The notes: generated by a model not told the origin, from the sequence alone. 63,738 bases of DNA from an uncultured Bacillota bacterium (GCA_937862575.1 CALMFM010000155.1:1-63738), one strand, 5' to 3'. Counted from the first letter of the stretch, positions 9,528 to 20,849 are shown. Translations and numbers: made by a program.

Positions 9528-10773
9528 TATATATCCATCAACAATTTCCGGAAGCATAACACCTCCTCCTTCAAAATCAATTTTACATCGGGCTATTATT
9601 TCTGCGTGTATGTCGAGAGGCTTGTGTAAAATTCATAACGTCATTTATTCTGATGATATCCTCGCAACCATGGATGCTTTTACCTCTTTAGGCGTAAGAT
9701 TCATTAACTACGAATCCTATGTGGAAGTAGACGCTAGACATCTCAACTTGGAACACTCCAAAGTCGAGGTAGATTGTAAGGAATCCGGTTCCACAATTCG
9801 CTTTCTAATTCCATTACTAAGCAATGATGATTTTGCCTTATTTAAGGGAAAATCCAGTCTTATTAAAAGACCAATGGACATTTATGATGAAATATTTAAA
9901 AGACATGGTTTTACATTTTATCAGGATGATAATTTCATTAAAACAAAAGGCTCTTTAACGCCTGGAAACTACGTTATTAAAGGTGATATTAGCTCACAAT
10001 TCATATCGGGATTGATGTTCAAATTACCGTTGTTAAATGCAGATTCGACGATTGAAGTTGTCGGTAATTTCGAATCCTCAGAATACGTGGATATTACCAT
10101 TGATGTTCTCAAAGCATTCGGAATCAAAATTATTAAAGACAATAATCTATTTCTCATTCCAGGAAATCAAACTTATATTGCTAATGATTACACAGTCGAA
10201 TCCGATTTCTCTCAATTAGCATTTTATGCAGTTTTAGGAATCGTGAACGCCGATTTGGTTATACATCAAATTAATCACCTGTCTTTACAGCCAGACCGAA
10301 GAATTTTAAACATTATTTCACAAATGGGCGGCCGAATTTCCTATTTTGACGATAGCATTTTGATAAAAAAATCTAAAACACATTCTAGCGTGATTGATGT
10401 TAGTCAGTGTCCTGATATAGCACCGATTATTGGATTGTTAGCCGCTTGTTCAGAAGGAGAATCGAAAATTGTAAATGCAAAAAGACTCACTATGAAAGAA
10501 TCCGATCGGTTAAAAACCACATACGAAACATTGAAGTCTTTTGGTGTGAAAGTTGTAATTGAAGACGATAGTTTAACAATCAATGGATCACCATATTTAT
10601 CTGGTAACGAATTTGATTCTTTCAACGATCATCGAATTGCTATGATGATTGCAATTGGTGCTACTGTCGCAAATGAGAAAGTAACTATAAATAATGCCGA
10701 ATCTATTAACAAGTCATATCCTAATTTCTATAAAGATTTGCAATCTCTTGGTGCTATAATAGAATACAGATAG
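9517..10773 (+). CDS. aroA: 3-phosphoshikimate 1-carboxyvinyltransferase (EPSP synthase)
   Basis: PPSKSILHRAII, ESGSTIRFLIPL, GDISSQFISGLM, KESDRLKTTYETL, DHRIAMMIAI. Confidence 0.95.
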   Translation: MIVDIYPSTISGSITPPPSKSILHRAIISACMSRGLCKIHNVIYSDDILATMDAFTSLGVRFINYESYVEVDARHLNLEHSKVEVDCKESGSTIRFLIPLLSNDDFALFKGKSSLIKRPMDIYDEIFKRHGFTFYQDDNFIKTKGSLTPGNYVIKGDISSQFISGLMFKLPLLNADSTIEVVGNFESSEYVDITIDVLKAFGIKIIKDNNLFLIPGNQTYIANDYTVESDFSQLAFYAVLGIVNADLVIHQINHLSLQPDRRILNIISQMGGRISYFDDSILIKKSKTHSSVIDVSQCPDIAPIIGLLAACSEGESKIVNAKRLTMKESDRLKTTYETLKSFGVKVVIEDDSLTINGSPYLSGNEFDSFNDHRIAMMIAIGATVANEKVTINNAESINKSYPNFYKDLQSLGAIIEYR

Positions 10774-10781
10774 GAGATAAA

Positions 10782-11777
10782 ATGAAAACCATAAACATAA
10801 AATCAAAACTCAAAGAGTATAAAGTCTATATTGATAACCATCTTTTGGATAATCTAAACGATTTTTTGGACACGGACAGATTTTATGTTATCGTTTCTGA
10901 CAACCAAATTCCTGTTCAATATATCAAGAAAGTTCAATCCGCTCTTCCAAAAAATCTTGTTATTACCTTCCCCGCCGGGGAGAATTCAAAATCGTTATCA
11001 CAATTTGAATCAATTATTTTAACACTTCAAAAAAATAATATTAAAAGAGACGCTTGTATCGTCGCCTTAGGTGGTGGCGTAACAGGAGACCTTGCGGGAT
11101 ATGTAGCGTCGGTTTACTTGCGCGGTATTGATTATATTCAAATACCTACTACTTTGCTCGCTCAAATAGATTCATCTGTCGGCGGAAAAGTTGCTATTAA
11201 TACCGTTAATGCCAAGAATTCAATTGGATCAATATATCCCCCTTCACTAGTTATAATCGATCCATCGACTCTAGACACACTCGATTCAAGACAATTTAAT
11301 AATGGTATGGCTGAAATGATTAAGTACGGAATGATTCATTCTAAAGTTCTTTTTGATGAAATACTCTTTTCGGATATCAAATCAAATATAACCCATTTTA
11401 TTTATGAATCTGTTTTAATAAAAAAATATTATATTGAGAACGACGAATTCGATACCGGCATTAGACAGAAGCTAAATTTTGGTCACACTTATGGCCATGC
11501 ATATGAAGCTTTATATAATTATGAAAAATATCTTCATGGAGAATCTGTTGCGTTGGGAATGTTAAAAGTATCTAATTTTGATGGAGTTAAAGGCCCGCTT
11601 ATAAAGGTTCTAACTAAGTATAATCTTCCAATTAAGGATGACGCTACCGATAAAGACTTGATTTCATACATAATAAATGATAAAAAGAGCACTCGAGATT
11701 CCATCAATTTAATTACGGTTAATGAGATTGGAAAGGCTGAGATTGTTAAAAAGAATATTCAGGAGGTGTTGATATGA
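10782..11777 (+). CDS. aroB: 3-dehydroquinate synthase
   Basis: ALGGGVTGDLAGYVASVYLRGIDYIQIPTTLLAQIDSSVGGKVAIN, NFGHTYGHAYE. Confidence 0.96.
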   Translation: MKTINIKSKLKEYKVYIDNHLLDNLNDFLDTDRFYVIVSDNQIPVQYIKKVQSALPKNLVITFPAGENSKSLSQFESIILTLQKNNIKRDACIVALGGGVTGDLAGYVASVYLRGIDYIQIPTTLLAQIDSSVGGKVAINTVNAKNSIGSIYPPSLVIIDPSTLDTLDSRQFNNGMAEMIKYGMIHSKVLFDEILFSDIKSNITHFIYESVLIKKYYIENDEFDTGIRQKLNFGHTYGHAYEALYNYEKYLHGESVALGMLKVSNFDGVKGPLIKVLTKYNLPIKDDATDKDLISYIINDKKSTRDSINLITVNEIGKAEIVKKNIQEVLI

Positions 11778-12868
11778 ACACCATTGGTAATAATATCAAA
11801 ATCACTTTTTTTGGAGAATCACATGCTCCTGTAATAGGCGTTACAATAGACAATCTTCCGGTTGGGCTTGCGATTGACGAAAATCTTCTTAAATTTAATC
11901 TTGAAAAGAGAAGACCAGTAAAAAAAATTAGCACTACCAGGGTAGAACCCGATAATTATCGATTCACATCCGGCTATAAGGATGGAAGAACAACTGGCGG
12001 TCCGCTGACAATAGAAATTGATAATGTTAATACCCTAAGTGGGGATTATGATAATCTTCGAGTTATTCCTCGGCCTTCTCACGCCGATTATCCCGCATAT
12101 ATCAAATATAAAGGATTGAATGACCATCGCGGCGGCGGATTTTTTTCTGGCAGAATGACTGCTTTATGGATTGTTGTAGGATCTATCTCTGAACAAATAT
12201 TAAAGGACGAAAACATTGTAATCGCTTCCCACATTTTGAGTTTAAAAGATATAAAAGACGATGTTTTTGACTATAATTCTGATAACGAAGATCAATTGTT
12301 GAAACTTAAAAAATCATATTTTCCAGTCATCAATAAATCAATTGAAGATAAGATGATCTCTCTAATCGAAAGCACCAAAATGTCTTTAGATTCAGTCGGA
12401 GGAATTATTGAAGCCAAAGCAATTAATATACCGGTGGGATTAGGAGAACCTTACTTTTTATCTACAGAAAGCTATATATCGTCTTTGCTTTATAGTATTC
12501 CGGGTGTAAAAGGAGTTGAATTTGGTTTAGGATTTGATATTTCTACGATTAATGGTTCAATAGCTAACGACCAATATATAATCCGGAATGGAAAAATTTC
12601 TACGATGTCCAATAACAATGGTGGAATCTTAGGTGGATTGACAACCGGCAGACCCTTAATCGTTAAGGTAGCATTCAAGCCGACCTCTTCAATTGCCAAA
12701 CCTCAAAGGTCCGTAAACTTGGAAACCGGCGAAGAGGTTGAACTAATAGTGAAAGGAAGACACGACCCTCAGATTGTTTCTAGAGCATCTCATGTAGTTG
12801 ATGCTGTTCTACATTTCGCTGTTTTGGATCTTCTTCTCTTTCTAAAAAAGAAAGATGCGCACACGTAA
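11774..12868 (+). CDS. aroC: Chorismate synthase
   Basis: FFGESHAPVIGVTIDNLP, DHRGGGFFSGRMTA, NNGGILGGLTTGRPL, KGRHDPQIVSRASHVVDAV. Confidence 0.96.
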   Translation: MNTIGNNIKITFFGESHAPVIGVTIDNLPVGLAIDENLLKFNLEKRRPVKKISTTRVEPDNYRFTSGYKDGRTTGGPLTIEIDNVNTLSGDYDNLRVIPRPSHADYPAYIKYKGLNDHRGGGFFSGRMTALWIVVGSISEQILKDENIVIASHILSLKDIKDDVFDYNSDNEDQLLKLKKSYFPVINKSIEDKMISLIESTKMSLDSVGGIIEAKAINIPVGLGEPYFLSTESYISSLLYSIPGVKGVEFGLGFDISTINGSIANDQYIIRNGKISTMSNNNGGILGGLTTGRPLIVKVAFKPTSSIAKPQRSVNLETGEEVELIVKGRHDPQIVSRASHVVDAVLHFAVLDLLLFLKKKDAHT

Positions 12869-14129
12869 TATGTATGGTTTAGTAGGAAAGAAACTAAAAC
12901 ACAGTTTCTCTAAGGAAATACATAATTATCTAGGCAATCCAGAATACCAACTATATGAAACCAACTCAATCGAACATTTTTTAAAGACCAACGATTTTGA
13001 TGGAATAAATATCACCATTCCTTTTAAAACCGATATAATTCCTTATTTAGATGAACTTGACCAGGTAGCTCAAGAAACCTACTCAGTAAATACAGTAGTC
13101 AAACGGAACGGTAAGTTAATTGGATATAATACCGATTATATGGGACTTGAATCCGCTTTTCGCTATTTCAATGTAGACGTCGCTAATAAGAGCGTTCTTA
13201 TTTTAGGTAACGGATCTGTTTCAAAAACAGTTAGTAAACTCTTATCTGATTTACACGCAAGAAGCATTATTAGACTTTGTCGTTCAGTAAAATCAAACAT
13301 CGATCATGTTTTTGAAGATTATACCCGCTATCTCAACTATGATATAATCATTAACACCACGCCTGTTGGTATGTACCCCGACAACGACGCGGAGTTGTTG
13401 ATAGATTTATCTGTTTTCACCAAGTTAGAAGTTGTAATTGATTTGGTGTATAATCCTTTGAGAACAAAACTGCTTATTGAGGCTAAAAATAGAGGGATAA
13501 GGATTGTAGATGGTTTGTATATGCTTATTATGCAAGCAATTAAAGCCCATGAACTTTTCTTTGATAAGATAATTCCACAAAACATCGCAAACAAGATCTA
13601 TACAAAAACCTATCGGAAACATTTAAATGTTGTGTTTGTCGGGTTGCCTTTAAGTGGAAAATCAAAATATACAAGGTTACTAAGCGAATCAATTCACAAG
13701 AAAGGCCTTGATATCGATCAAATTATTGAAAAAGAAGCCAAAATGACGATCCCTGAAATCTTTGAGTCAAAGGGAGAAAAATATTTTCGTGATTTTGAAT
13801 CGAAAATAGTACAAGATCTTTACAAGTTAAATGGTTTAATTATATCTACTGGTGGGGGTTTGGTTGAAAATCAAGCAAACATTGATTTACTTAAGCAAAA
13901 TGGGGTTATAATATTTCTAAACAAAGATCCGGAAATCATTTCCCAAAAAACTATTTATGGGCGTCCTTTGCTTAAACAAGGAAAAGACATTTTGGAATTG
14001 GCAAAAAGAAGAGTGCCTATGTACTTGAAGAATTCGGATATAGTTATCGACATAAACAAAGATACCGATACTCATCTAAAGGAGATAAAGGAGAAAATAG
14101 ATGAATATATTAGTGGTCAACGGACCTAA
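12855..14129 (+). CDS. aroE-aroK: Shikimate dehydrogenase-shikimate kinase fusion (AroE-AroK); alternative start at 12870
   Basis: N-terminal AroE (KHSFSKEIHN, NITIPFKTDI, NTDYMGLESA) followed in frame by shikimate kinase (GLPLSGKSK Walker A, STGGGLVEN, RPLLKQG, RVPMYLKNSD). Confidence 0.92.
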   Translation: MRTRNMYGLVGKKLKHSFSKEIHNYLGNPEYQLYETNSIEHFLKTNDFDGINITIPFKTDIIPYLDELDQVAQETYSVNTVVKRNGKLIGYNTDYMGLESAFRYFNVDVANKSVLILGNGSVSKTVSKLLSDLHARSIIRLCRSVKSNIDHVFEDYTRYLNYDIIINTTPVGMYPDNDAELLIDLSVFTKLEVVIDLVYNPLRTKLLIEAKNRGIRIVDGLYMLIMQAIKAHELFFDKIIPQNIANKIYTKTYRKHLNVVFVGLPLSGKSKYTRLLSESIHKKGLDIDQIIEKEAKMTIPEIFESKGEKYFRDFESKIVQDLYKLNGLIISTGGGLVENQANIDLLKQNGVIIFLNKDPEIISQKTIYGRPLLKQGKDILELAKRRVPMYLKNSDIVIDINKDTDTHLKEIKEKIDEYISGQRT

Positions 14130-14532
14130 TCTCAATTTTTTAGGAATAAGAGAACCAGAAATATATGGAAAACAATCCTATTATGATTTGGTTAATTTTT
14201 TGTTGGCATACGGCGAGATGAATGATTTACATATTGAAGTATATCAATCCAACTCAGAGGGTGAAATTATCGATATAATTCAAAATAATTATTCAAGATT
14301 CGATGGGTTGGTCATAAACCCTGCCGCTTATACTCATTATTCATACGCAATATATGATTGCATAAAGTCAATTTCTATTCCCGCTATCGAGGTTCATCTT
14401 TCAGATATATATTCTAGAGAAGATTTCAGGAAAAGTTCGGTAATCGAGCCGGCGTGTGTAGCTAAATTTTATGGAAAAGGATTCAACTCTTACACAGAAG
14501 CAATAAATTACTTAATAAAAGGACGAAATTAA
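14101..14532 (+). CDS. aroQ: Type II 3-dehydroquinate dehydratase
   Basis: NILVVNGPNLNFLGIREPEIYG, QSNSEGEIID, GLVINPAAYTHYSYAI, EVHLSDIYSREDFRK. Confidence 0.96.
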   Translation: MNILVVNGPNLNFLGIREPEIYGKQSYYDLVNFLLAYGEMNDLHIEVYQSNSEGEIIDIIQNNYSRFDGLVINPAAYTHYSYAIYDCIKSISIPAIEVHLSDIYSREDFRKSSVIEPACVAKFYGKGFNSYTEAINYLIKGRN

Positions 14533-14533
14533 A

Positions 14534-15550
14534 ATGATTATTAAATTAAAGAATACCGCTTCAGAAGAACAGGTATCAAAATTAAAAAACAAATTACTCA
14601 ATCAAGGTTTTGAATTGCACGAGAGTATTGGTGAGTCTACACATATTCTCGGTGTTATCGGCGATACTAGTGGGTTTGACATCAATAGTCTATACGCTTA
14701 TGAATTTATCGATACGGTTTTACGCGTTCAAGAACCTTTCAAGAAAGTCAATCGCAAGTTTAAACCAGATGATACTATTGTAAATGTCTCCGGCATTGAA
14801 GTTGGAGGAAAAAATATCGTTATTATGGGCGGTCCTTGTGCGGTAGAATCAGAAGATCAAATAGATGAAATTACACCCCTTGTTAAAGCTGCTGGAGCCA
14901 AAATACTTCGAGGCGGCGCTTATAAACCGAGAACTAGCCCGTATTCATTCCAAGGGTTAGGTCTTGAAGGTTTGGATATTCTTGAAAGAGCCAAGATAAA
15001 ATACAATATTCCCATCGTGAGTGAGATTATGAGTGTTGATGAACTTCCTTACTTCATCGAAAAGGTAGATTTAATCCAAGTTGGCGCAAGAAATATGCAG
15101 AATTTCAATCTTTTAAAAGAACTCGGCAAAACCAATAAACCGATATTACTGAAACGCGGCTTGGCCAGCACCATTGAAGAATGGTTGATGTCGGCCGAAT
15201 ATATTTTGGCCGGAGGCAATTCCAATGTAATCCTTTGCGAAAGAGGAATTCGGACATACGAAACTTCAACCAGAAGCACGCTAGATATCTCTTCTGTCGC
15301 GGTTTTGAAGAAATTGACACACCTACCAGTCGTTGTCGATCCAAGTCACGCTGCGGGAAGATGGGAATACGTAGAATCTTTATCAAGAGCTGCAATAGCC
15401 GCTGGCGCCGATGGATTGATTATCGAAGTTCATCAAACGCCGGAACTTGCATTAAGTGACGGTCAACAATCCTTAAAGCCGGTTAGATTCAAAAACTTGG
15501 TCGATAGTTGTAAAAAAATTGCCAATGCAATTGATAGAACTCTTGAGTAA
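14534..15550 (+). CDS. aroF: 3-deoxy-7-phosphoheptulonate synthase with N-terminal ferredoxin-like domain
   Basis: IVIMGGPCAVESEDQI, ILRGGAYKPRTSPYSFQGLG, LKRGLASTIEEWL, VVDPSHAAGRWEYV; N-terminal ~70 aa regulatory-type domain. Confidence 0.94.
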   Translation: MIIKLKNTASEEQVSKLKNKLLNQGFELHESIGESTHILGVIGDTSGFDINSLYAYEFIDTVLRVQEPFKKVNRKFKPDDTIVNVSGIEVGGKNIVIMGGPCAVESEDQIDEITPLVKAAGAKILRGGAYKPRTSPYSFQGLGLEGLDILERAKIKYNIPIVSEIMSVDELPYFIEKVDLIQVGARNMQNFNLLKELGKTNKPILLKRGLASTIEEWLMSAEYILAGGNSNVILCERGIRTYETSTRSTLDISSVAVLKKLTHLPVVVDPSHAAGRWEYVESLSRAAIAAGADGLIIEVHQTPELALSDGQQSLKPVRFKNLVDSCKKIANAIDRTLE

Positions 15551-15554
15551 AAAA

Positions 15555-15580
15555 AAGAAACTTCATTTTCGAAGTTTCTT
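15555..15580. terminator. Bidirectional Rho-independent terminator between DAHP synthase gene and aminotransferase
   Basis: Perfect repeat AAGAAACTTC-attttc-GAAGTTTCTT flanked by A-run and T-run. Confidence 0.85.
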
Positions 15581-15587
15581 ATTTTTT

Positions 15588-16826
15588 TTATATGTGTTTT
15601 TTGATTTTTCGTACTAATTCAGGAATATCTTTCAAAGCTAATGACGATATCGCTACACGAATCAACCCTTGCATCGGTATTACGAATACGTGATCTTCTG
15701 ATAAATCCTTGAATATGGTTTTATTTTGGGTAGGAATACTTATAAAGAACCCGCCACAATAAGGATAAATTTCTAAATCATGCTTTTTAGCTTCTTCAAG
15801 GAATAATGCCGCCCTGTCTTTAAGAAGTTGTTTGCCGACACATAATTCTTCGATGAATTGTGCTTTGTATTCTGGCGTAGAGAATATTTTCTCAATAATA
15901 TTCATACCTGGTTGTGATACGCTTGAAAACCGTCCGCGAACCGAATAATCACCCACGCGAGTAAAATTATCTATTACTTCTTGTGATTTTGAAATTCCAA
16001 TTTGTGCGCCAACGCGGAATCCATAAAGAGAGAAGGTTTTGGATCCAGAAAACACAACTATCGCCAAAATCTCTTCATTCAAATCTTCATAGGTAGTAAA
16101 TATATCTCGCGAATGTTCTACTGGAGTCAATTGATAATCGATATATGCTATATCATGAATTAAAATAACCGGTATGTTTAAATTGTTTACTTCATTCAAG
16201 GTTTTAATTACATCGCGCCAATTATCCATAGTCATACACAATCCGGTAGGGTTGTTACTAGGGTCATTAAGTAAAACACATAATCTTCCTTGTTCTTGAG
16301 CTAATTTGAAAGCCTCTTTACGGAAATCTTCGACATTGAATTTATAATTTTCGTCATACATCAAAAAAGTGTGTAGATCAATATTTGCTTCCAAGGCGAA
16401 GTTTTTGTAAGGAGACCAATAAATATTTGGTAACAATACTTTTTGGTTGAAATCATTGAAATTGTAGAAAGAGTTGCTGACAGCGCCGGACCCTCCAGTA
16501 GTAGGTATAACACTGTATTTGAATTGTTTTCTCAAAGTATCGGCATGTTTTCCAAATACCCAATCAAATACTCCTTCGCTGAATTTTTTTGTTCCTCTTA
16601 CGGGAGCATATAGGTATGTTTCATTATCGCTTAAAGCATGTAGGGATTTTTCAACCACCCCAAATTTGAAAACATTTCCTTGTTCGTGGTGCAACATTCC
16701 TACAGTAGCATCAATCACATCGTCATATTGTTTCTTAAGAGCTTTTGCTTCTTGAGAAATCTGAAGGATGTTTGATTCTAATTTTTTGTACTGAGCATGT
16801 TTACCAACTATTGAATTTTGCATCAT
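15588..16826 (-). CDS. Class I/II PLP aminotransferase (possibly aromatic/aspartate type)
   Basis: TTGGSGAVSNSFYNF, LLNDPSNNPTGLCMTMDNW, VFSGSKTFSLYGFRVGAQIG (PLP lysine). Confidence 0.85.
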   Translation of the reverse strand: MMQNSIVGKHAQYKKLESNILQISQEAKALKKQYDDVIDATVGMLHHEQGNVFKFGVVEKSLHALSDNETYLYAPVRGTKKFSEGVFDWVFGKHADTLRKQFKYSVIPTTGGSGAVSNSFYNFNDFNQKVLLPNIYWSPYKNFALEANIDLHTFLMYDENYKFNVEDFRKEAFKLAQEQGRLCVLLNDPSNNPTGLCMTMDNWRDVIKTLNEVNNLNIPVILIHDIAYIDYQLTPVEHSRDIFTTYEDLNEEILAIVVFSGSKTFSLYGFRVGAQIGISKSQEVIDNFTRVGDYSVRGRFSSVSQPGMNIIEKIFSTPEYKAQFIEELCVGKQLLKDRAALFLEEAKKHDLEIYPYCGGFFISIPTQNKTIFKDLSEDHVFVIPMQGLIRVAISSLALKDIPELVRKIKKHI

Positions 16827-16842
16827 TTACACCTTTTCCTTT

Positions 16843-18129
<1,287 letters not shown>

Positions 18130-18199
18130 TCAGCACCCCTGAACATTAAACATTATAACATATGTAAGCGTTTTTATAAAGAAAAATAGAAACTGTTTT

Positions 18200-19627
18200 T
18201 CATAATTTATTAGTAGATTTTAGCACTATATCTCTAGCAATCCAAATTCCGTTTGCATTCGCTTGTGCGAGCCCTCTTGTAATACCGGCTCCGTCGCCAC
18301 CAAAATATAGATTTTTTATTTGTGACTCAAATTTATTGTTTACTTCCGGTCTGGCCGAGTAAAATTTTGATTCGACTCCATATAATAACGTGTGCTCAGA
18401 TGCAACTCCTGGAGTTATGTTATCCAACGCTTCAATCATCTCAATTATTGATTTCATTGTTTTATATGGAAGAACCAATCCTAAGTCTCCTGGTATTGCT
18501 TCTTTTAAGGTCGGTGTTACAAATCCTTCGCTTATTCTTTTTTCAGTGGATCTTCTGCCTTTTTTCAAATCTCCAAATCTCTGTACTATTATAGCTCCGT
18601 TACTAAGCATGTTCGCTAGTTTAGATACTCCATGAGCAAACTCGTTTGGCTGATTGAAAGGTTCAGTAAATTTATGCGAAACCAACAAAGCAAAATTGGT
18701 GTTTCTTGATCCTTTGCTTGAATCTTTATATGCATGTCCGTTTGCCAACATTGTTCCACTATGATTTTCAATTACCACATGTCCACTTGGGTTTGAACAA
18801 AAAGTTCTTACTGTTGATCCAACGTTAGTTCTGTAAATAAACTTACCTTCATAAAGGTTTTCGTTGATTTCTTCCATTATTTCATTGTTTGTTTCAACGC
18901 GAACACCAATATCTACATGATTAGATTTCATTTCAATATTGTGTTCCAAAGCAAGGTTACTAAGCCATGTTGATCCGTCTCTACCTGGTGTTATGACTAC
19001 ATATTTAGCTTCTATTCTTTTGTTCTCATCAAGAATTATACCTTGGACTTTATTTTCTTCCACAATAATATTTTTGACTTCGGTTTTATAGGCCATATCA
19101 ATTTTGCTATTTAGATGTTCGTAGATATTTTTTAATACTTGAAGATTAACTTCCGTACCTAAATGTCTGACTTGTCCTCTTAATAATTTTAATCCGACCG
19201 CTAATCCTCTTTTTTCTATCTCTTTTACTTTATCGGTGTTTGGATCGGTAATTTCTTTAGGGGCTCCAAATTTAAGATTAATGGAATCGGCATACTTAAT
19301 TAAATCAAGTATTGTATCATCGTCAAGATATTCATTCATCCATCCGCCATATTCACTGGTAATATTGAATTTTCCATCCGAGTAAGCTCCAGCTCCGCCA
19401 AATCCGTTAGTAATGGAACAATAAGGGAGACATCCAATCATGCCGTTTTTTTGAACAGGACATTTACTTATTTTTTTTTCGATGATAGGGCATCTTCTAT
19501 GGTAAATATCGTTTCCTTTATCAACTAAAAGAACGTCTAGATTCTCGTTTTTTTCAGATAGTTCATATGCACACATTAATCCTGCTGGTCCGGCACCAAC
19601 TATTACCACATCGTATTTTTTTTTCAT
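18200..19627 (-). CDS. NAD(P)/FAD-dependent oxidoreductase (COG2509-like uncharacterised dehydrogenase)
   Basis: KYDVVIVGAGPAGLMCAYEL dinucleotide-binding motif, Cys cluster RRCPIIEKKISKCPVQKNGMIGCLPYC, C-terminal YFGGDGAGITRGLAQANANG; start set at MKKKYD. Confidence 0.85.
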   Translation of the reverse strand: MKKKYDVVIVGAGPAGLMCAYELSEKNENLDVLLVDKGNDIYHRRCPIIEKKISKCPVQKNGMIGCLPYCSITNGFGGAGAYSDGKFNITSEYGGWMNEYLDDDTILDLIKYADSINLKFGAPKEITDPNTDKVKEIEKRGLAVGLKLLRGQVRHLGTEVNLQVLKNIYEHLNSKIDMAYKTEVKNIIVEENKVQGIILDENKRIEAKYVVITPGRDGSTWLSNLALEHNIEMKSNHVDIGVRVETNNEIMEEINENLYEGKFIYRTNVGSTVRTFCSNPSGHVVIENHSGTMLANGHAYKDSSKGSRNTNFALLVSHKFTEPFNQPNEFAHGVSKLANMLSNGAIIVQRFGDLKKGRRSTEKRISEGFVTPTLKEAIPGDLGLVLPYKTMKSIIEMIEALDNITPGVASEHTLLYGVESKFYSARPEVNNKFESQIKNLYFGGDGAGITRGLAQANANGIWIARDIVLKSTNKL

Positions 19628-19724
19628 AATCTTCCCCTTTTGAAACCATAAAGATTTTAACATTTATTGAGGTTAAAATCAATGAATTCAAAAAAATAAT
19701 GGAGTATTTAACTCCATTAGATTT

Positions 19725-20849
19725 TTATTCAGTTCTGACTGGTAAAATTAGTTGTACCAACCCTGCATCTTCGTTACCTTCAATTACAAATGGTCTTATT
19801 TCGCCTGTAAATTTTACATATACTTCTTCTGAAGTGAATGTTTTTAAAGCATCAAGGAAATATTTAGAACTAAAGGCAATTTTCAACGGTGTGCCTATTG
19901 CTTTTTCAATCGGATAGACTTCTTCAACAACTTTACCTATTTCTGGCGAATTCGAAGTTATTTCAACAACATTGTCAGGTTTCAAGAATAATTTTACAAT
20001 ACTGTTTAGATTATCTTTTGTTGAAAGTAAAGATGCTCTTTCTATCGCAACTGACAGATCATTTGTTTTAAATTTGATTATAATAGGAAAATCAGTTGGT
20101 ATCAATCTGGTTGTTTCGGGGAAATTACCTTCTAAAAGTCTTGATTGAAATAAAATGTTTCCATATTCAAAAAGAATAGTTTTATGATTCAAGTGAACTA
20201 ATATTTCTTCCAAATCAAGTTCTAAAATTTTAATCAATTCATCCAAACTTTTACCAGGTATTACAACATTCATATTCTCAAAATTACTTGGAATTTCGAT
20301 AACTTTTTGACTCAATCTAAAAGAATCGGTAGCTATGGCTATCAATTTGTTTCCATCGACTTTGATGTTGACTCCTGTCAATATTGGTCTGTTTTCGATG
20401 TTTGAAGTCGCAAATGTGGTTTGTCTAATCACTGATTTCATTATCTTTGATTCTAATTTGATTGGTAATTCGCTTGTAACAAAATTGATTTCCGGATAAT
20501 CATCAACATTTTGCAAATTTAAAGAAAGATCTGTGTTGTGAGAATGTATTCTTAATACATTGTTATCGACTACAGAAATATCAACTTGCCCTTTGTCTAA
20601 CTTTCTAATAAAGTCCACAAATACCCTTCCAGGTATTAACGCTTCACCAGTTGTTTCGATATTTAAACTTTCGTCTTTAATGACAATTTTTATAGCTATG
20701 TCGGAATTACTTGTAATCAAAACTAATTCATTTTGATATACTTCCATTTTAATGCCTTGTAAATAAGGGGCTGGAGTTTTTGTTGACAAAGCTTTCTGGG
20801 AAATCAATAAATTGTTAAGCAAAACATCTGTGTCTATAGAGAAATTCAT
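19725..20849 (-). CDS. dnaN: DNA polymerase III beta sliding clamp
   Basis: MNFSIDTDVLLNNLLISQKALSTKTPAPYLQGIKMEV..., C-terminal VQLILPVRTE. Confidence 0.96.
   Translation of the reverse strand: MNFSIDTDVLLNNLLISQKALSTKTPAPYLQGIKMEVYQNELVLITSNSDIAIKIVIKDESLNIETTGEALIPGRVFVDFIRKLDKGQVDISVVDNNVLRIHSHNTDLSLNLQNVDDYPEINFVTSELPIKLESKIMKSVIRQTTFATSNIENRPILTGVNIKVDGNKLIAIATDSFRLSQKVIEIPSNFENMNVVIPGKSLDELIKILELDLEEILVHLNHKTILFEYGNILFQSRLLEGNFPETTRLIPTDFPIIIKFKTNDLSVAIERASLLSTKDNLNSIVKLFLKPDNVVEITSNSPEIGKVVEEVYPIEKAIGTPLKIAFSSKYFLDALKTFTSEEVYVKFTGEIRPFVIEGNEDAGLVQLILPVRTE

Noticed and set aside
15105-15459. Overlapping antisense/alternate-frame ORFs inside the DAHP synthase gene
   Set aside because: No independent motifs; host frame is a strongly conserved enzyme.
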